Positions 1 through 27,425 of a stretch of 64,000 nucleotides of DNA are shown here, one piece after another. Location: NCBI GenBank assembly GCA_037975125.1, contig CM075852.1:19305025-19369024 (forward strand). Reading direction: 5' to 3'. Source of the DNA: Latrodectus hesperus. Lineage: Eukaryota; Arthropoda; Arachnida; Araneae; Theridiidae. Each line of letters starts with the position of its first letter. Within the stretch, counting starts at the first letter, position 1. Made by a program: the position numbers and the translations under genes. The notes under the pieces are model-generated. The model was not told the origin of the DNA and did no database searches. It was given only the letters and a program-made list of their open reading frames with translations.

Positions 1-5
1 CTGTG

Positions 6-157
<152 letters not shown>

Positions 158-158
158 T

Positions 159-350
159 AATGCAAAGTTAGATATAGAACTGAAAAGCACAAGAATATAT
201 AAACATTTAAGTTTAGCAACACATTTAGCGCATAAGCAGCTAGAAAAGTATTACTAAGATATAGTTAATAGTATATTTTATAAAATACAATGAATATAAT
301 TTAACAAAATGCATTGAAAATATTAAATGTGAAATGGAGAATCTTTGTTT
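159..350 (+). repeat. Dispersed repeat family A, copy 1
   Basis: This AT-rich stretch recurs in the same orientation at 29188-29347. Both copies share the blocks 'gttagatatagaact', 'aaaagcacaagaatat', 'catttagcgca', 'agcagctagaa' and a long stretch around 'tattactaagatatag', with scattered substitutions and a small length difference. Both copies are preceded by TA-rich simple sequence. No ORF, tRNA-like boxes or terminal inverted repeats are visible, so the class is unknown. It could be the end of a larger retroelement or a non-autonomous element with a simple-repeat tail. Confidence 0.8.
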
Positions 351-364
351 TTCGAATTTATATA

Positions 365-700
365 TCTATATATATATAAAAATTTCGTGTCACGATGTAT
401 GTTCCCGATAAACTCCGAAACTACTGAACGGATTTTGATAAAATTTTGTAACCATTTATAATATAGTCCAACTTAAAAGATAGAATAGTTTTTATCTCTT
501 AATTATTATTTTCAATATTTATTAAACGACATTAATATTTATTTATTGTTTAGTTCTGTAAGTTCCTAATAGATGGCGGTTTAGCATCTAAGTTGCACAG
601 GTATTCAGCAGATGGCGACGTGTTTATTTTTCTAGATTATACATCTTCGAGAAAATTAACGTGCGCGCGCAATCGCGTGGTTAAATATAGAATTTACATA
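365..700 (+). mobile_element. Helitron-like 5' end, non-autonomous fragment
   Basis: The stretch opens with TCTATATATATATAAAAATT and continues with 'aaactccgaaactactgaacggattttgataaaatttt'-type sequence (about 409-447). This resembles the conserved 5' terminus of many arthropod Helitrons: TC plus TATATA, followed by a segment around 'ctgaacggatttt'. Helitrons are rolling-circle elements without target duplication that end in a hairpin and CTRR. I could not place the 3' end; the GC-rich stretch near 660-680 (gtgcgcgcgcaatcgcgtgg) is the only hairpin candidate, so the end coordinate is a guess. No Rep/helicase coding is visible. Family recognition is from memory of the terminus. Confidence 0.45.

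Positions 701-7287
<6,587 letters not shown>

Positions 7288-7365
<78 letters not shown>
7288..7365. repeat. (TA)n array
   Basis: About 78 bp of uninterrupted TA in otherwise featureless AT-rich DNA. Confidence 0.98.
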
Positions 7366-7368
<3 letters not shown>

Positions 7369-10290
7369 ATATCATTAATCATAACCATAATGTCTTTGTG
7401 TTGAAATGATAATATTAAAATCACGCAGAAAAATATCAATTTAACGATCACCAATATGTATACATATAAAACCCTCGAACCTAATGCTAATTCAATTTTA
7501 GAATTCTCAGGCCTCTATTTTGAGACAAAAGGAATTGTATCTCAAACATCCACTGACATAGACACTACATGATAAATCATTTCATAGAATCTATTATGGT
7601 ATTGATTAGTGGTAAGCTAGAATACTACATTCAGCATTATATTATGGGCTTCTGAAGTGGATAATAGAGGCAATCACGGGGATAAAGGAAAATTAACAAT
7701 TTCAGTGTTAGAAATAGTTTGACATGTATAAAGGGATAAAAATAACATAAAGGTTATAAATTATTTGATCGAACAATAAATAAATTTGCCTCTGTAAAGA
7801 CAAAAACTAATGATAGCTGATGAATAATATCTCATATTTAGGTATAAATAAATTTAAAATAATATTTATATTTGTCCAATGGCAAAATTAATAGCATATA
7901 TTGTATTAGGTGAATTGGAGTGATTACAATTTAAACCTTAAAAATTATTGTTTTAAATTTTCACTAAAAAGCTTATTGGTTGAATTGTTTTGTTGATATA
8001 AAATATACGCATAAAATCTTTTTTCGAAGTCTGACTAGAGATTTTATCTTGAATGCAGAATTTTCTGTATTAGATTTGCTAATTTTACCTGCTTTCATGT
8101 TTCTAAATTGATGCAAGTATATTCTTTAAGATTGAATTACATACACACAAATATTTTTTAATTAAAAAAAACTAATGTTTTCTTCATTTTGACTTTTATA
8201 TTGTAAATTCTTTAACTTTTCAGATGCTCTAAAATAATCGTCTATATGGTAATGCTAATTTAACGATTATTCCTTGTTGTTATTATTTCTAATCCTTCAT
8301 GATTTATCAACAGCTAGATTTAGACCACGTATACTAACAAAGTCAAATTAATTTCTTAATAATAACTTTGTAATGCTCTATTTTAAGCATTTCTTTTGGT
8401 AGGCTAGATAGTCTTCCTTTCCCTGTGAGTTTTTCATCACATACATGAAGCACTGTCCAATTTATATAAGTGAAAAATTTAGAAAAAACTCTAAATATTG
8501 CAAGAACAAATAACTAATATTATTATAATTACATATTTGATTTTTATGATAAAATATGCTTTAGAAATTATATATTTGAAATGTTATAGTTTACTACATG
8601 CCTAATCTATACTCAATGAGTAAAATCAAGAGTAAATACGTTTCATTTCCACCATAAAAATGTTTTTAAAACAGTATACTGTGCACGTTTTCCTTCAGCA
8701 ATCATTTGTTGCAATAAAATCGCCTGAATACAAATGAAAATGTAATTTCATTCAGTAAGTGTATCCTGAAAGATGTGAAACTTTCTTCCTAACTTGAAAT
8801 GTTCTCAGCTGGCTATTTTTAATAACACTATTAAAATAATTTGATACCTAGGTATAAATAGAAGTTTTAAAACGCAAAATGTAACAGTTTGCTTTCATAA
8901 TTTGAAATTGCATTGTTTATAGGCAATATGCTTAAACTTTGCCATTAAATACTTTTATTATTTTGACACTAACCATCAAAATCAAATACAAACTCGTTTT
9001 GAGATCAGAAAGATATCAACACGAATTACATGTTTATAATAATTGAAACCAATTAATATATCAAAAAGATATCTATTTGCACACACACTTTGAGACTCAC
9101 AATTAATCTAGTATTCTTATTATCTTAAAGCCAAATTTATAACTAAAATCAAAGGGAAAAACAGCAATAGAATTTCTATCAGTCATCATAAAATGGTTAC
9201 ATAGATGATTTGTATTATTTTCTTACTTTCTTAAATTGATGTGCCGTACGAGTAATGTAATATCCTCTAACAATGTGCCCAAAAATTTATTCGCGAAGCA
9301 CTGAAATGGCTTCAAATATTTATTTTAAATGTAAAAACTCTTAACCCTGGCTACTTTAAAATGTTTAATTGCATTTTTAATTTGTAATTTTTTATTAAAA
9401 TGATTTTTATTCTCATTTGAATTATAAAACAAGGTTATCAGACTCATCTTTTTTTCAGTATGGCAGAAATTTTCATTTAAATATTTCAAATTTTCTTAAC
9501 TCATATGATTCAAATTAAAATTTTACTCACGGAATACACAATAAATTAAGTACATCCAAAAACATAAAAATTAATTAGATTTGATTTTTGAAGTAAAACT
9601 AAACAATGCAAATTACACATCAGCCAAAGTTCTATATGCTTTAAATTAAGACAAAATAACTGAATCCAACCGCCCACATCAAAACACATTTTCATGTGTT
9701 CATATTTCTATCCTAGAGATTAAGATTTGCTTTAGTACTACTTGTGGACCCTTTACAAGATATCCTCCATAGCAAATATGCTCCAGATTTGGCGGCCTCA
9801 GTCATTGCCACTTTCAGTGATAGACAGTAACTTCAAATTTTCTTACTTTCTTTCTTTTGCTGAATCCATGAACACCAGTATGAATTCAATTAAATCGAAA
9901 TATATAAAAATGCAGCAGGTTAAGAAAAATTCTACACTTTAAAGGAATTTAAGCGAAAACTGAAATGTGCAAGTTGATCATTATTTCAAATGATTAATAA
10001 GAAATTATGTAAATATAACTATCAGGTATAAATACGAGAATATACATGATATGAAAATGTCTTATGATTAGTAAGGAACTATTGACATATTTTTTTACAT
10101 GCCCACGCCCTTATAATAAAGAAGTTTGAATGCTTACATAACTTTTTAAGGAAAATAATTAAATTAAAAATGTAATTCAGAACACTTTTGCGATTATTTC
10201 AACCAGAATCTTAGCTTTAAGGTGAGAATTCTTTATTCAATTTTATTAATAAAAAAGGACTATATTGGAATGAATATAAAATTTATGTTT

Positions 10291-10294
<4 letters not shown>
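7366..10294. other. AT-rich non-coding stretch
   Basis: No recognisable gene or mobile element. A short open frame at 9742-9942 (plus) shows no known domain and is probably chance. Confidence 0.6.

Positions 10295-10382
<88 letters not shown>
10295..10382. repeat. (TA)n array
   Basis: About 88 bp of TA, ending at the relatively GC-rich sequence 'ggggtgcatgggataccat'. Confidence 0.98.
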
Positions 10383-14594
<4,212 letters not shown>

Positions 14595-17500
14595 AAATAT
14601 TGACAGTTTTTTCAATTTTTTTTTTACAAGACGAGATTTTTGATTTTCAAACACATAATTTAATTTATATGGTAATTATATCTTGAAGTCTTACGCTTTT
14701 CCATCAGTTCTAATTAGAGAATGCTTAGAGAATTTTTAGAAACTTTACTTCTATTAATAAGAATTTTCAAACGTACTGAAAAGTATAAAACATTATATGA
14801 AAAAAAAGGATTTTTTTCAAAAGATTTTAATAACATTATTTTTTTTCTTTCAAAAAATATTAATGATTTCAGAAAAAAATACTGCAACATTTTTTTAGCA
14901 TTAAAATATAAGCAAACAATAGTAATGTAAAATAACAATAACAACTAGGAATGCTTATATCAAAAACAAATATGAAATGCTTAATTATTTGTAGAGATTT
15001 GATGTCTTATTTTTTTCATTTATATGTTAAAATTTAGCATTATCTTTTTAAAAAAAAAGCAATTATTAAAAGCTATTTGTTTGAAAATATTTTTCCTGAA
15101 TTAGACATTATTCTACACATGATATAATTTTTAATATCTCTCAATATACGTCTTATTATAAACGTTTTCACATTAATGGAAAATATTGGTAAATATAATT
15201 TTAAAATAAAGAAATATAGTATTTATATCATGAAGCTTAAATTTAATTAATATATAGGATAAAAAATAATCGCTTATTTAAGAAAAACAATAATTTTTAT
15301 TACTAAATTCTTATTTTTTTGTTGCAGTTCATGAAAAAAAAATTTGATAGAAAATTAAGAAGCTTGATTTTGATCTAGTAAAAATGTAAAGCAACTTAAG
15401 CTTTGAGACGTTAAATAACTTAACTTCCTACGGAAATTGAAGTTTTATGCATTAAAATGAAACTCTAAAATTCCTTTAAAAATGAAAAGAACAGTCATTT
15501 TATGCAAAATAATGCATCAGCAAGAAACGTAGCAATTTATCACCAGATATGTTTTTTTAGCATATAGAAGTTTTAAAAAATTTCTCATAGGTGCTCACAG
15601 AAGTTAAGTAAATTGAATTTTGAGATTTATTTTTTCAAATCTGGTCATTATGTTCCGTTGAATAAAAATATTTTTGGAGCGATTCAAAAGTTAAATACAT
15701 TATATTAAAAATTGTGCTCTCTGTTAAATGCATAAATTTATGAAATTATTACTCAAATTGTTTCAATCCCTCAATTCATTTAAAATAATGTTTAATTGAG
15801 AAGAAGAATTCTTCTGCTGGCATTTAAAGGTGAAATTAAGTATCAATATTTTTATAATAACAAGAAATTCAAAATAGGAGCAAAAAACTAATGAATATAT
15901 TACGGAATTTACTATTTGCTTACATTTTAACTACTATTTATAAATTTATAAGCGATTTAAAGTAACTTCATATTACATACTGTTTTGCCTCCTCTAAAAG
16001 TGATGGTGCTTCGTTACACAGCATACTGTCAAAGCTATACAACCGATTAAATTTTATTTTTGATGAAACTAATATTTTTACCACAGATATATACAGTTTT
16101 TTTCTATGAAATTATACACTATTTTTATAAGAGCTTAAACCAATAAAAAATATATCTTAAATAATAATTAAATATATAATATTTTAATACGAAAATTATA
16201 ATCTTAAAGAATTAATATTAATTTTGAAAATTAGTACATAAATAGAAATTTTTATTTGCACATTTTAAAAATTTAATACCAAATTTAAAGTCAATAGTGA
16301 AGTTAAACTGCCCTTTCAAAGATTTAAAACATATTTATTGATGCTTAAAAATAAAACGTTGTTATCGTAATTCATACTCTGCTATTCATGTTATCTTAAA
16401 AACATAACAGAAAACTTTTTGTGGCAACTTAAAGGTCTTAGTTGAAAAATTTTTAAATGAAAAGCTTTGAATTATAAACTACTTGTACAACCTAATCCGG
16501 TTTATACTACATTGCATCACGTGAACAACGTATATATTAATATTATTTACATACTGTGCACTTCAGTTATATGGCATGTGAAATTCCAAATAAAATATAA
16601 ATATTTAAAAAAGTTAGATTTAAATTTTTATCAATTACCTTGTGTACCTTTCAACTGTCTAAATGTTATATAGGTTTTGAATATATGATAATTAAATATT
16701 TTGTATTTTAAAAGAATTATGAAAATCTTATACTTCTTTGAAATTCCTTTTTATCATTTTGTGCACAATATATTTTACTATACAAAATGTCTTTCCTCTA
16801 TTAAATATTTTTCATGGGCAAATATTAAATAATGCAAGTCTTGTCTTAAATTAATAAATAGATTACTCAGCAAAATAACTAACTCTAAATTACTAAAAAG
16901 GAATAAATTTTTCATCAAACATTTCTCTCTCTTTTAAGGACACAAATACATTTGAAAAATATTTCCTCTGAATACTATTATATGCTTTGGTTTTTGATGT
17001 GTTTTATTTGTGTTATTCTTTTATATTTGACCTGCCTTTAGAAATAAATAAAAAAAAAATTGCTTAAACAGACGCGAAACTCTACGTGATTAAAAATCAG
17101 CATAAAATTTGAATAAATATACTTCGCCTAGAGGAATGCCAAAGTAATATTTAAAAATTTCCCTTTTAAAAGGTAAGTTCATTACAAAACTGCCTTCTGA
17201 AATCATATCTAAAGTCACGCATATATTTAATTCAAAATGTAAACAAGAGTTACTGTAAGAATACGTAATGCACTTTTCACCTAATCGTGTTGAGCCGCTC
17301 TCCTGTACTGAATCCAAAGTATACAAGGGCAGGCTGTTAATTATTCATTTCTTTCCAAACTAACTGCCCGTAGAGATGAAAATTGTGTTTTAATTGCAAG
17401 ATTTAGATTTAAGTTAGTAATTTCCATTTCATTTTGATCTATAATTATTCAAATGATTTCCTGCCGTTTGTTTAATTATTATAATTCGACTCTTTTAAGA

Positions 17501-18334
17501 TCATAACAAAGTAAATTAAACTTCCTGATAAAATAAGTAAGAAATATAAATTCATTACTAAGGCAGCAGTTTTTTACTATTTCAATAGGTAAATTATTGT
17601 TCAACTGGTAACTTCTTTTACCTAAGAGAAATTAAATATAACCTCTGATATTCATTTTCCCATTTTCCTGCTTTTTTAATCTTATTTACTTATTACTATT
17701 AAGATTTTTAGTACCTAAGTTACACGTTTAAACATTATATATAAAGAAGAGTTATCTTAATTATCATTATATTCAATAAATAGAAAACAAAAAAATTGAT
17801 CAATCATTCTTGATCAATTTATCATGTAAATGTCTATGATTTACAAGTAATTATCTTTAAATTTACTGTTAAATAATTTTATATATTTAAATTATTAAAA
17901 CGTATGAAATTTATTCTAATAGAATTATAACAAATCATTTTTAAAAGCATTTGTTTTACCATCGAAAGATTTTTTACGAAATAATATGTTTTATTGCAAC
18001 GTAATGTCTTATGGGATACTCAAATCTATTGAATGTATTCTATAGAAAATTAAAAGCATTATTGGATAATATTTGAAGGAGGTAAAATGCAAATAACATG
18101 ACTGTTCCCCTGATTCTAATTTGCAAAAAATAAAATGTAATGATATAAGAGCTTTAATTTAGATCTCAAAAGTAACCTCATTCTTTTTTAATCAATTAAT
18201 TTTTATGAAATTTAAATCTTATAAGAATATGACGTTTGTTAATATTCAAATTAATTTTAAAACAGTAAGTGTATAACAGCAATGCTAATATTAATAGATA
18301 CGAGACTCAGATTAAATATGTTTATAATAATCTC
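14595..18334. other. AT-rich non-coding stretch
   Basis: No recognisable genes. Short open frames at 14714-14944 and 17090-17326 have no known motif. A small inverted repeat lies at 17793-17802 / 17811-17820 (aaattgatca arms, 8 nt loop). Confidence 0.6.
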
Positions 18335-18352
18335 GTTCTCTCTCTCTCTCAC

Positions 18353-18436
<84 letters not shown>
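18335..18436. repeat. (CT)n microsatellite
   Basis: About 100 bp of CT/TC dinucleotides with minor 'actcact' variation near the left edge. It is the only long polypurine/polypyrimidine tract in a window otherwise dominated by TA arrays. Such tracts can form H-DNA. Confidence 0.98.
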
Positions 18437-21357
<2,921 letters not shown>

Positions 21358-21960
21358 TCATTCACTTTTAGAAAGATAATTTTCTAAATAATCTCCAAGT
21401 GACATTACTTGATCTGAAAAATCTTCAAGCAAAATAAATTTTTGTTTACAAATTTTGTATTGAATTCCGGTATACATTAAGAAAATTTTCCTTGTTTTGT
21501 TTTTAAAAAATAAACGTATTCGTATGAAATTGCTAATAAATTTCATGGATTACTTCTTGCTCTGCCATCATTTGGTGTTCGTAATCACTGTCATCAATAT
21601 TACCAAGAGAAAATTTAAGATTTGAAGCTTTCATTATATTTTTGCCTGTTATTCTAAACTTTCTTTAGCCATTTTTCAATACTTTACATTGTTTTTGCCA
21701 AACTAAAATATCTATCTGGTTAAAATAGATCAATTCTTTATTCTAAATCTAATTCACAAATTGATTTCAAGCAAATAGTTATTTAGCAATGGATTATTAA
21801 TTTTTACAGATGAATCCTCTTTTCTTTCCTGATTTATTTATAAGAATTGTTATGAAACAATTTGTATCAAAACCTGAATTTCTTTTACGGTTCTAAGATA
21901 TTTGATAGAGTCATTTGGAAAAGATGTTTTTAAATCAACTTTAAAAGACATCTCAACCAT
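21358..21960 (-). pseudogene. Decayed coding stretch, family unknown
   Basis: Reading the minus strand from 21960, a stretch of protein-like composition begins MVEMSFKVDLKTSFP and runs about 40 codons before stops accumulate. Further along (about 21660-21545) another well-composed stretch reads KASNLKFSLGNIDDSDYE and on to MMAEQEVIHEIY, followed by two in-frame stops within continuing protein-like sequence. A frame change then leads to ILLEDFSDQVMSLGDYLE and a stop at 21358. The acidic, non-repetitive composition differs from surrounding random AT-rich frames, which suggests a broken gene copy. I do not recognise the family and cannot say whether it is a processed pseudogene or a transposon protein. 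This could be over-reading. Confidence 0.3.
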
Positions 21961-22012
21961 TATTTATAATGAATATGCTACGGTAAATGTAATAAACTTC
22001 CTGATTTTTTAC

Positions 22013-22428
22013 TAAATTAAAAACTAAACTAAACTCCATGGCACGACAGCCCATTTGGGTCAAGGCCTACAGTGCTCATATCTGTTTTCATAACCAAGGG
22101 CCCTAGGGTGCAAAGCATTTGTCCCAATTAGGTGGTCAGCCTAACGTAAGACCCCCAGTGTTTTCTGTAAATCCTCCGATAGGATAGTACCACCAGAGAA
22201 TCCCTTCCCTCAATTTTGACATTGGTTTGAAGGGGGGGGGGAATTTTTCTCCAAAGCATTGCATCCATGGTAACTGCTCAATGACCAATCACAGGACTTT
22301 CGCGATTCCACGGATTTAACGAGCACATATATCGCATGTACTCGGTGATCTTTGGCGGCATTGAGAATAGAACCCCACCCTACCGGATGGAAGGCAGATG
22401 CCCTAACCACTAGGCTACCATTGCACTA
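22013..22428 (-). mobile_element. tRNA-headed SINE (S1), minus strand
   Basis: Flanked by a perfect 10 bp target duplication, GATTTTTTAC, at 22003-22012 and 22429-22438. Read on the minus strand, the head carries a pol III A box (TAGCCTAGTGG, plus 22407-22417) and a B-box-like GTTCTATTC (plus 22365-22373, one base off consensus). A ~200 bp body follows, including a run of C (the G run at about 22231-22240 on plus). The 3' tail (plus 22013-22158) includes 'ggggtcttacgtta' and ends in TTTAG-type repeats rather than poly(A). This tail matches the tail of the SINE at 58351-58617 although the heads differ. SINEs move by borrowing LINE reverse transcriptase, usually through the shared tail. Confidence 0.9.
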
Positions 22429-22438
22429 GATTTTTTAC

Positions 22439-25253
22439 ATTATGTATAAATATCAGTAAATAATTATGTTATTTACCAAGGTATAACTCTAATCACCACT
22501 AAACTTGATAAACGCTGTAGCATTCACTAGCTGGATATTTTTTGAAATTTAATTAAATTATTTTTCTATGTCTGGAAGTCCCTTTTCATTTAATTCAATA
22601 ACCCAAAAGAATGTACCCCATATCATTCCAAATCTCTTGCCTTTTCAGGAAGTGTAGTACTTTAACGTAGGACTTGAAGGAAATTGGTTGACTTGAACGT
22701 AGGACTTGAAGGAAAAGCTGAATGAATGAACTACCAGGTTTTCGAGGTCCTGAAAATAGAACGGCTTAGTAATAGAAATCTCCTACGTTAAGTCCATATT
22801 TTTTTTTAATTTATTTTTCCAGTCAATAGTCATTTTTAGGGCGGTACCACCTATTTTCTTACTTTAAACTATGATTATGACATCTAGTGTAAATTATGAA
22901 CTACATGTGAGTGCTTAACCATGTTTTAAGTTAAGTTTAAATATTTGAAATAATGTAAGTAACTGAGTTTGTATGTGTGTAAATAGATTTGTAATTTTAT
23001 GATTGAATTAAAATAAATTTTGAATTACAAAAACAAAGTCAGTTTCTGCTTCTATCTTCAGGTTTGAATCTGGATAGAAAAAAATTTATAATAACGACAC
23101 AACGCAATGTAACACAAATAATACATTATTTAAATTCAAAATATTACTTGTAAACACTATGTGATAACGGTAATTTAATACACAACAACGCAATAAACTA
23201 TTGAATATTTATAGATTTTCCAGTTAATTTATAATCCTTAACTAATTATGGGATATGCAATAAAAGTTCATCGCTTTTTCAAAAAGCGTTCAGATTGCTC
23301 AGCTGCAAGGTTATGATCATAACGTACACCGTCGCCAAGCAACAGGGGTTCTTTGACTGTTGTTGGGGTCTTTGTGGATGTCAGATTCACATGATTTCAG
23401 TATTTTTCTAATGTTATTGTAGAAATGATTACAATTAATGAAACACATGAATTAATTAGCCATGTGGGCAGAAACAGAATAGTAAAAAAAAAATTTTAAA
23501 AAGTACAAAAAGGTTATTTTTGAAACAGTGATTATTCACTTAAATTAGAGTGAAATAAAAGCAGTCAAAGGTAGCCACAAAAAAGACCTGTGGTCTTCAA
23601 AGCGTTTAACTCAAGGTAAGCATTGGTTTAATTGCACGCAATTGCAATCAGAAATAGTTTTAAATTTATATTTAAATATCAAGAATACGTGACGAAATTC
23701 ATTCAGGGAACTCCCAAAGAAGAAACATGCAAGAATTGAACAGCATTTAAATGACTTTTTTATAGTTGTAATACGTGACAAAACTCATTCAGGGAACTCT
23801 CTCAGAAGAAACGTGCAAGAGTTGTATACAATTTAAATGACTTTTTTATAATTGGAGTTCCCAATAAGCTTCAAAGTGACAATAATCTCGTATTCAGTAA
23901 TTAGTTATTTAGTTATTTGAAAGACGCTTGTATGATGTAACTGGATTTGAAAATTGTGCACGGAAAATCCAGATACAGCCACACTCCAAGTTCAATTCAG
24001 TGTGCAAACCAGCACCAAATAAAGCAAGTTCAAAAATAATAAAGCCAAAAAGAGAATCTTATATATCTTTTTAACCGTAAGATAGTTATAACTGGTATAT
24101 ATCTAAACGTTTAATAATTTTTTAAAAAAAAATCCCAACACACAATGCGCATGATGAATATCACTCGAGCCATGCATGGAATAGAAAGTAGGTCTGTGTT
24201 TTTATGAATTGGAAATGAATGATTTGCAAAAATGAAGTCACCAAACCTCCTTCCAATTAATGCAAATTTGTGTTAGGCATCAATAATAAGACCATGCTTA
24301 AAAACCTCATTTGCTATTCGAATCCATACCACAAAAAATAGCATTGTTTTCTTTTAATACTTAAAATATACGAAACCTTTAATTGTTTTATTTAATATTA
24401 TTTGACGGCACAATGTAGAAATAGTCGATTTAGACACATTAATTTTTTATATCTGGGATAACGGTCTTATAAATTATGGGATTTAAGTCCAAAAACGAGA
24501 AATATTTTTATTGGGAATAATAACAACAAACTTTGATGAATAATTCATAATAAAAAAATTTATAAATAATAACTAAATTTCCCACTATGTCATTTATGCT
24601 CTAAGAAACTTTGCTTTTGATCATTTTACCAAGCATTGCCATGGATAAATACGTTTTAAAAGTCTGGAAAAGTACAAAACATTTTTCTATCTTGTGTTAA
24701 AAAAAACTATATGGATTAAAAATAAATAAATACAATGTAATGTAAGCTATACGATATTAAATAAAAAACATAAGTAAGCTATTGTAATAATACTCAAAAA
24801 TCTGGTATAACAATGGTTTTGTTAGAACTTATTGAAAAACTATTTGCAATCATTTTATTAATTACATTTCAACTACTCCTGATTTTCCCCTTTAAGTCCT
24901 ATGTTATTCATACCAAACTCTATCAACCACAAATATGGAACACATAACCGTTTGTGATTAATCCGCAATTGAACTGCATTTTGGTGACTCTTGCAGAAGT
25001 GTAAGGAGACTTTTGTGATATCACAGTATATTATCTTTATTAACGCTTACAGAAAACAACCATAACTTGCCCTTATATTTTGAAGTGTTATCTTTCTATG
25101 AGACCGTTTTAAGAGATCTTTATTGAGACCATTTTAGTAATTATTTCTTGAACAGTTAACTCATTGGGCCACCTAGACGTTTACCATCACTTTTACAACG
25201 TCTCTGATTTAATTGCCTTGACTGTAATGCCCGATTACCTAAGTCACGTATTA
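22439..25253. other. Non-coding stretch with small duplications
   Basis: A 20 bp block (aacgtaggacttgaaggaaa) occurs at 22664-22683 and 22696-22715, and its first part reappears inverted near 22787-22800 (tcctacgttaa). A 17 bp palindrome (cgctttttcaaaaagcg) lies at 23272-23288. A two-copy tandem repeat at 23684-23854 is listed separately. No gene is recognisable. Base composition is slightly less AT-rich around 23270-23400. Confidence 0.55.
23684..23854. repeat. Two-copy tandem duplication, 86 bp unit
   Basis: Unit 1 (23684-23769) and unit 2 (23770-23854) both contain 'aatacgtgac', 'cattcagggaactc', 'agaagaaac', 'tgcaaga' and 'aatgacttttttata', with several substitutions, so the duplication is not recent. 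No open frame runs through both. Confidence 0.9.
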
Positions 25254-25580
25254 TTATTCTTCAAGCTTATCTGAAACTTCCCGTAACCAGCCAGGTTTGT
25301 TTCTCCCAGAAAAATTGCAATTATTCTGAAATGTACACAATTTATTTTCAAATTTTGAGTCAAATTGGTAAGAAACTCCATAGGACACTCGCAATTTGTA
25401 AACTTTATCTGAATGTCCTATATTGGGCAAGAGCTTCAATTTGAAACAGAAGACTAACGTCGTATTGACTTTTTTACACAAATTGTAAAATAAATAATTC
25501 CCTCCTTCTGAACTAATGATATAAACATACCTATGAAAATGCTTGTCTTTATGGGCATGTTTATATATATTAATTTTCAT
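25254..25580 (-). CDS. Unassigned 108-codon open frame, doubtful
   Basis: This is the longest open frame that is neither a translated simple repeat nor part of a transposon. It begins MKINIYKHAHKDKH and ends with GWLREVSDKLEE. It has no signal peptide, no clear domain and no motif I recognise. Cys and His residues are present but not in zinc-finger spacing. In DNA this AT-rich, one or two frames of this length are expected by chance over 64 kb, so it is reported only as a candidate. It could also be an exon of an unrecognised gene. Confidence 0.15.
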   Translation of the reverse strand: MKINIYKHAHKDKHFHRYVYIISSEGGNYLFYNLCKKVNTTLVFCFKLKLLPNIGHSDKVYKLRVSYGVSYQFDSKFENKLCTFQNNCNFSGRNKPGWLREVSDKLEE

Positions 25581-27425
25581 CGCAACTTATAAGAGCTCTT
25601 CCTGATGCACTCATTTTTTATTGTAGAGTTTATTTCTAATCTTACTGACTGCATTTATCCCTGTGCTGTAAAAGTTGCTTTTCCTGAATAGAGCTCATAT
25701 CATGTTCAATCCATTTTTTACGTTACAGGTGAAAAATTATTTTGGAGATCTCCATCAACAAAATTGTCACATCTCACCAGGAAATTTCTTTTCATATTTT
25801 ATCTCTTTCATACCTTATTTATTCTTAATTAAACTTGGTTCAAATGTATAATTTTCATTGTGATTGATAATTGGTTATTTTTTTCATTTTATTCATGTAT
25901 CTTAAATATATCTTAAATAAAGTTATTATTTGAAAAAAATGTGTCATTTGGAAATAAGTTTTATAACGTTGTTTTCTAGAAGTTTAAAAAAACATAATTT
26001 TATGTAATTTTAACTGAAAAACTCAAATGAGGTAATTTCTAACTTTTCCCTTGCAAATATCAGCATCTAAGAAACTGTAATATCCATTTTCTTCTGTGAA
26101 AAATAACTCTACATTTTCCCAATTGTAATTACTAAACTAACTTAAAAGATTTTTTGCATATTTAAAGCATGTAACCATGTATAACAATACTCTCAGAGCA
26201 AACAATAAAAAAGCTAATTTTAAAATATAACGAATATATTTTAAAATTCAATCAATTAAATAAAATATTCCTTGCATGACAGTCTGACACAATCTCAGAG
26301 TTTATTCAAGTCAACAAATTCTGTTTAACAGTGCAATATAGAATCTTAGTAAATATTTCGAGGAGTCTGGGGAATATTTTGAAAGGGAAAGTGTAACACT
26401 TATTTGCACAGTTTTCTCAAAAGAATTAATTTAAATACAATTACAGCAAAATGAAAATTTTCTGTGCGAAAAGACTCGGTGATTTTAACTTCGTGAAATA
26501 ATTATGTATAAATGAATGGCTTGTTTCTTGATTTAATAAAGATTTTAAATAATGTTTGCACTTCATACAAGTAGATGCGTGATTAATTTATAGTTAATTG
26601 CAATGAAAGGAAATATTTTTAGAATATTTTACTAATGATTCATTTACTTTCATTTTTAATTGACTGTGGATGTACTCTGTTGTTCCATCAAATAAACTTA
26701 GAAATATGTGATTGAAATAACAAAAAGCATTGAATACATGTAAACAAGTTTTACCAATGAATATTTTACATTACAGGACTTTTGAGTTCAGTATTTTATT
26801 CATTGAACATAAATTAACGTTAACTAAAGGTAAATTGAATATTTTGTGTAATATAAAATAATTATCAAACGAGGACACTTATTTATGTTGAATATTCCTC
26901 CCCAAATGCTAAATAGTATAACATGTAGAACATGTATATAGAAATTTTTTCTGGCTAATATAACAGTAATTACTGTATTCTGTTATTCAGATGCAAGTTC
27001 ACAGTCGGTCAATGCAAACTTTTTGGAATACAGTCCTAACTTCATTTGCTCTGACTTTACATGACCATATGTAGAATCAAAGTAAGGAAATTTGTAGAGA
27101 ATAAAAAAATAAAAGCTATAATGAACTGAATATAAAATTATTAAACATAAAAACCACCATATTATTATTTAGTTTCAATGTGCATTTTAGGATGGTTGGA
27201 TAATAAAGTTAAAGGAGAATAAGTTGCATCAAGAAAAATATACTAATTTTAAATTTAATGAGAAAAATATATCAACTGAACTAATTTGTTACCTGAGAAA
27301 AAATTGTTCTTGCAAACAATTTTAATGACTGATGCTGAATTATTGGAACTTTAAGAATTCGTATTTTTTCGGAAAAAAGGCAGTTGTATTTTTAATAATT
27401 ATTCAAGGAAATTTCATTTTTTATT
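25581..27425. other. AT-rich non-coding stretch
   Basis: Nothing recognisable on either strand. Confidence 0.6.

Noticed and set aside
22210..22410. 66-codon open frame on the minus strand
   Set aside because: It lies within SINE S1 and reads through the pol III boxes; not protein-coding.
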